A stretch of 64,000 bases of DNA from Bradyrhizobium sp. 1 (GTDB taxonomy: Bacteria; Pseudomonadota; Alphaproteobacteria; Rhizobiales; Xanthobacteraceae). A program made the translations under genes and the position numbers. The first letter of the stretch is position 1; each line of letters begins with the position of its first letter. The notes beneath the pieces were generated by a model, which saw only the letters and a program-made list of their open reading frames with translations, was not told the DNA's origin and did not search any database. This document shows positions 62,723 through 64,000 of this stretch, piece by piece. Location of the stretch: contig NZ_JADPJH010000034.1 in assembly GCF_023073315.1 (NCBI RefSeq), positions 62,001-126,000 of the forward strand, read 5' to 3'.

Positions 62723-63673
62723 ATGTCATTTTGTCGCACCCTCACACAGCTCCTGCTCACCGGCACGATCGCGCTTGCGTCGAACGCGCACGCCGCCGAT
62801 ATCACCGTGCATGACGCGCGCAATCGCGACGTCACTGTTGCCGACTTCGCCCGCACGGTCTCGATCGGCGGCGCCATCACCGAGATCCTGTATGCGCTCG
62901 GACTGGAGAGCCGCCTCGTCGGCGTCGACACCACGAGCCTCTATCCGACGGCGGCGCTGCACGACAAACCCAATGTCGGCTACATGCGCCAGATTTCCGC
63001 CGAAGGCGTGCTCGGCCTCAATCCGACGCTGATCCTGGCGATCCAGGGATCGGGCCCGCGCGAGACCATGGACGTGCTGGAGACGGCGAAGGTGCCGCTG
63101 GTGCTGGTGCCGGAGACCTTCACCGAGGACGGTCTGATCGAGAAAATAAAACTGGTCGGCCACGCCATGGGCGTCGATGCGCGTGCCGAGTGCCTCAGCA
63201 CCGCGGTCGGCACCGACCTCGCCCAGCTCCGCGCGCTGCGCGCCAAAGTGACGAAGCCGGTGCGCGTGATGTTCGTGATGTCGCTCCAGAACGGCCGCGC
63301 GATGGTCGCCGGCCACAAGACCGCGGCCGACGAGATCATCCAGCTCGCCGGCGCCGCCAACGCCGTCGATGATTACGACGGCTACAAGATCATCGGCGAC
63401 GAGGCGATCGTGGCCGCAAAACCCGATGTCGTGCTGTCGATCGAGCGCGGCAAGGAATCTCTCCAGGCCGATGCGGTCTACACCCATCCCGGCTTTGCGC
63501 TGACGCCGGTCGCGGCCAACAAGAGTTTTATCACGATGGACGGGCTCTATTTGCTCGGCTTCGGCCCGCGCACGGCATCGGCGGCGCGCGATCTCTCCGT
63601 CAAGCTGTATCCGGCATTGGCCGACGGCGGCGCGTTCAAATCGGCTCTGTCGGCAACGAATTGCCGGCAATGA
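62723..63673 (+). CDS. hmuT: Haem ABC transporter periplasmic binding protein HmuT
   Basis: The 316-residue precursor has a signal peptide (cleavage near AHAAD) and the class III binding-protein fold of haem carriers: VSIGGAITEILYALGLESRLVGVDTTSLYP, KPNVGYMRQISAEGVLGLNPTLILA and GPRTASAARDL. Tyr and other axial-ligand candidates lie in PNVGYMRQIS and near GYKIIGDEA. It passes haem to HmuU. The stop overlaps hmuU by 4 nt. Confidence 0.93.
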   Translation: MSFCRTLTQLLLTGTIALASNAHAADITVHDARNRDVTVADFARTVSIGGAITEILYALGLESRLVGVDTTSLYPTAALHDKPNVGYMRQISAEGVLGLNPTLILAIQGSGPRETMDVLETAKVPLVLVPETFTEDGLIEKIKLVGHAMGVDARAECLSTAVGTDLAQLRALRAKVTKPVRVMFVMSLQNGRAMVAGHKTAADEIIQLAGAANAVDDYDGYKIIGDEAIVAAKPDVVLSIERGKESLQADAVYTHPGFALTPVAANKSFITMDGLYLLGFGPRTASAARDLSVKLYPALADGGAFKSALSATNCRQ

Positions 63674-64000
63674 ATGTGGCGGTCGGGACCAACGCGCGGA
63701 GCCCGCGACGAGCAGGCGCGGGACGGCGGTTCACGTCGATTGCGATTCCCTCTCTGCTCGTAGCGCTGGTTGTCACCGCCATCGTTGCGCTGACGGTCGG
63801 CGCAGCCGGAATTCCCCTCTCACGCTTGCCGGCCGCGCTCGGATTCACCGGCAACACCACCGCCGATGCCATGACGGCGCGCGACCAGCTCGTGCTGTGG
63901 TCGATTCGTATCCCCCGAATCGCGGCGACCGCGATGGTGGGCGGCCTCCTCGCCGCGGCTGGCGCGATCATGCAGGGCCTGTTTCGCAACCCGCTCGCCG
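63670..64000 (+). CDS. hmuU: Haem ABC transporter permease HmuU, cut by window end
   Basis: Only the first 110 codons are visible. They show a basic start (NARSPRRAGAGRRF), a first span (IPSLLVALVVTAIVALTVGA) and the FecCD-family RIPRIAATAMVGGLLAAAGAIMQGLFRNPLA. The ATG overlaps the hmuT stop. The rest of the gene, and probably hmuV for the ATPase, lie beyond the window. Confidence 0.92.
   Translation, partial: MNVAVGTNARSPRRAGAGRRFTSIAIPSLLVALVVTAIVALTVGAAGIPLSRLPAALGFTGNTTADAMTARDQLVLWSIRIPRIAATAMVGGLLAAAGAIMQGLFRNPLA

Overview
The window is high-GC DNA that looks chromosomal and comes from an alphaproteobacterium of the Rhizobiales, most likely Bradyrhizobium. This rests on gene content and order: sciP next to fliF-fliG-fliH-fliN-flbD, napEDABC behind a perfect FixK/FNR box, an hmu haem-uptake locus with hmuP, hmuQ and hutX, and several families of short dispersed palindromic repeats between genes. 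The assignment was made by reading; no database search was run.

Layout. 1-5.6 kb: end of sciP, then a flagellar basal-body/switch operon ending in the sigma54 activator flbD, closed by a strong terminator. 5.8-7.2 kb: an M20 peptidase and a 51-residue membrane protein. 7.3-11.9 kb (minus): a complete sulfonate-sulfur operon, ssuA - 28-residue peptide - ssuD - ssuC - ssuB - flavin reductase. 12-18.1 kb: a cytochrome P450, then a run of small stress-type genes (two DUF6894-like proteins, a Crp-type regulator, several proteins under 110 residues, a 16-cysteine copper-storage protein, an L,D-transpeptidase). At least two of these transcription units carry EcfG-like promoters (GGAAC-N17-GTT). 18.2-22.9 kb (minus): a quinohaemoprotein alcohol dehydrogenase, a LuxR-type regulator and a luciferase-like monooxygenase. 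23-27.3 kb: napEDABC, periplasmic nitrate reductase. 27.4-30.3 kb: a RecD/Dda-like helicase and an exported TPR-caspase protein. 30.6-35.5 kb: msrA, msrB and several small exported or membrane proteins, including two tandem cysteine-rich paralogues. 35.6-41.4 kb: a Pro-rich single-span membrane protein, purA, and an MgtA-type P-type ATPase. 41.6-46.3 kb: two paralogous DMT exporters around a TetR module, a glyoxalase-fold protein and small genes. 46.6-49.4 kb: an orphan TctC-type receptor and a chemoreceptor. 49.6-54.1 kb: a D-2-hydroxyacid dehydrogenase with an ABC sugar-type importer that has no ATPase gene here. 54.2-56.6 kb: an exported metallo-beta-lactamase-fold protein and a phytase-like esterase. 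56.8-64 kb: haem uptake, with hmuR-hmuQ-hutX-exbB-exbD-tonB on minus and hmuP-hmuT-hmuU (cut by the window end) on plus.

Functional themes are motility, sulfur scavenging, anaerobic nitrate respiration, haem-iron acquisition and oxidative/general stress. I found no prophage, insertion sequence, CRISPR array, rRNA or tRNA. Nothing here is clearly a wholly new system. The least explained material is the set of small genes under apparent EcfG promoters, the tandem C-x7-C-x12-C-x11-C proteins, the 28-residue peptide inside the ssu operon, and a palindromic repeat family whose end coincides with gene stop codons.
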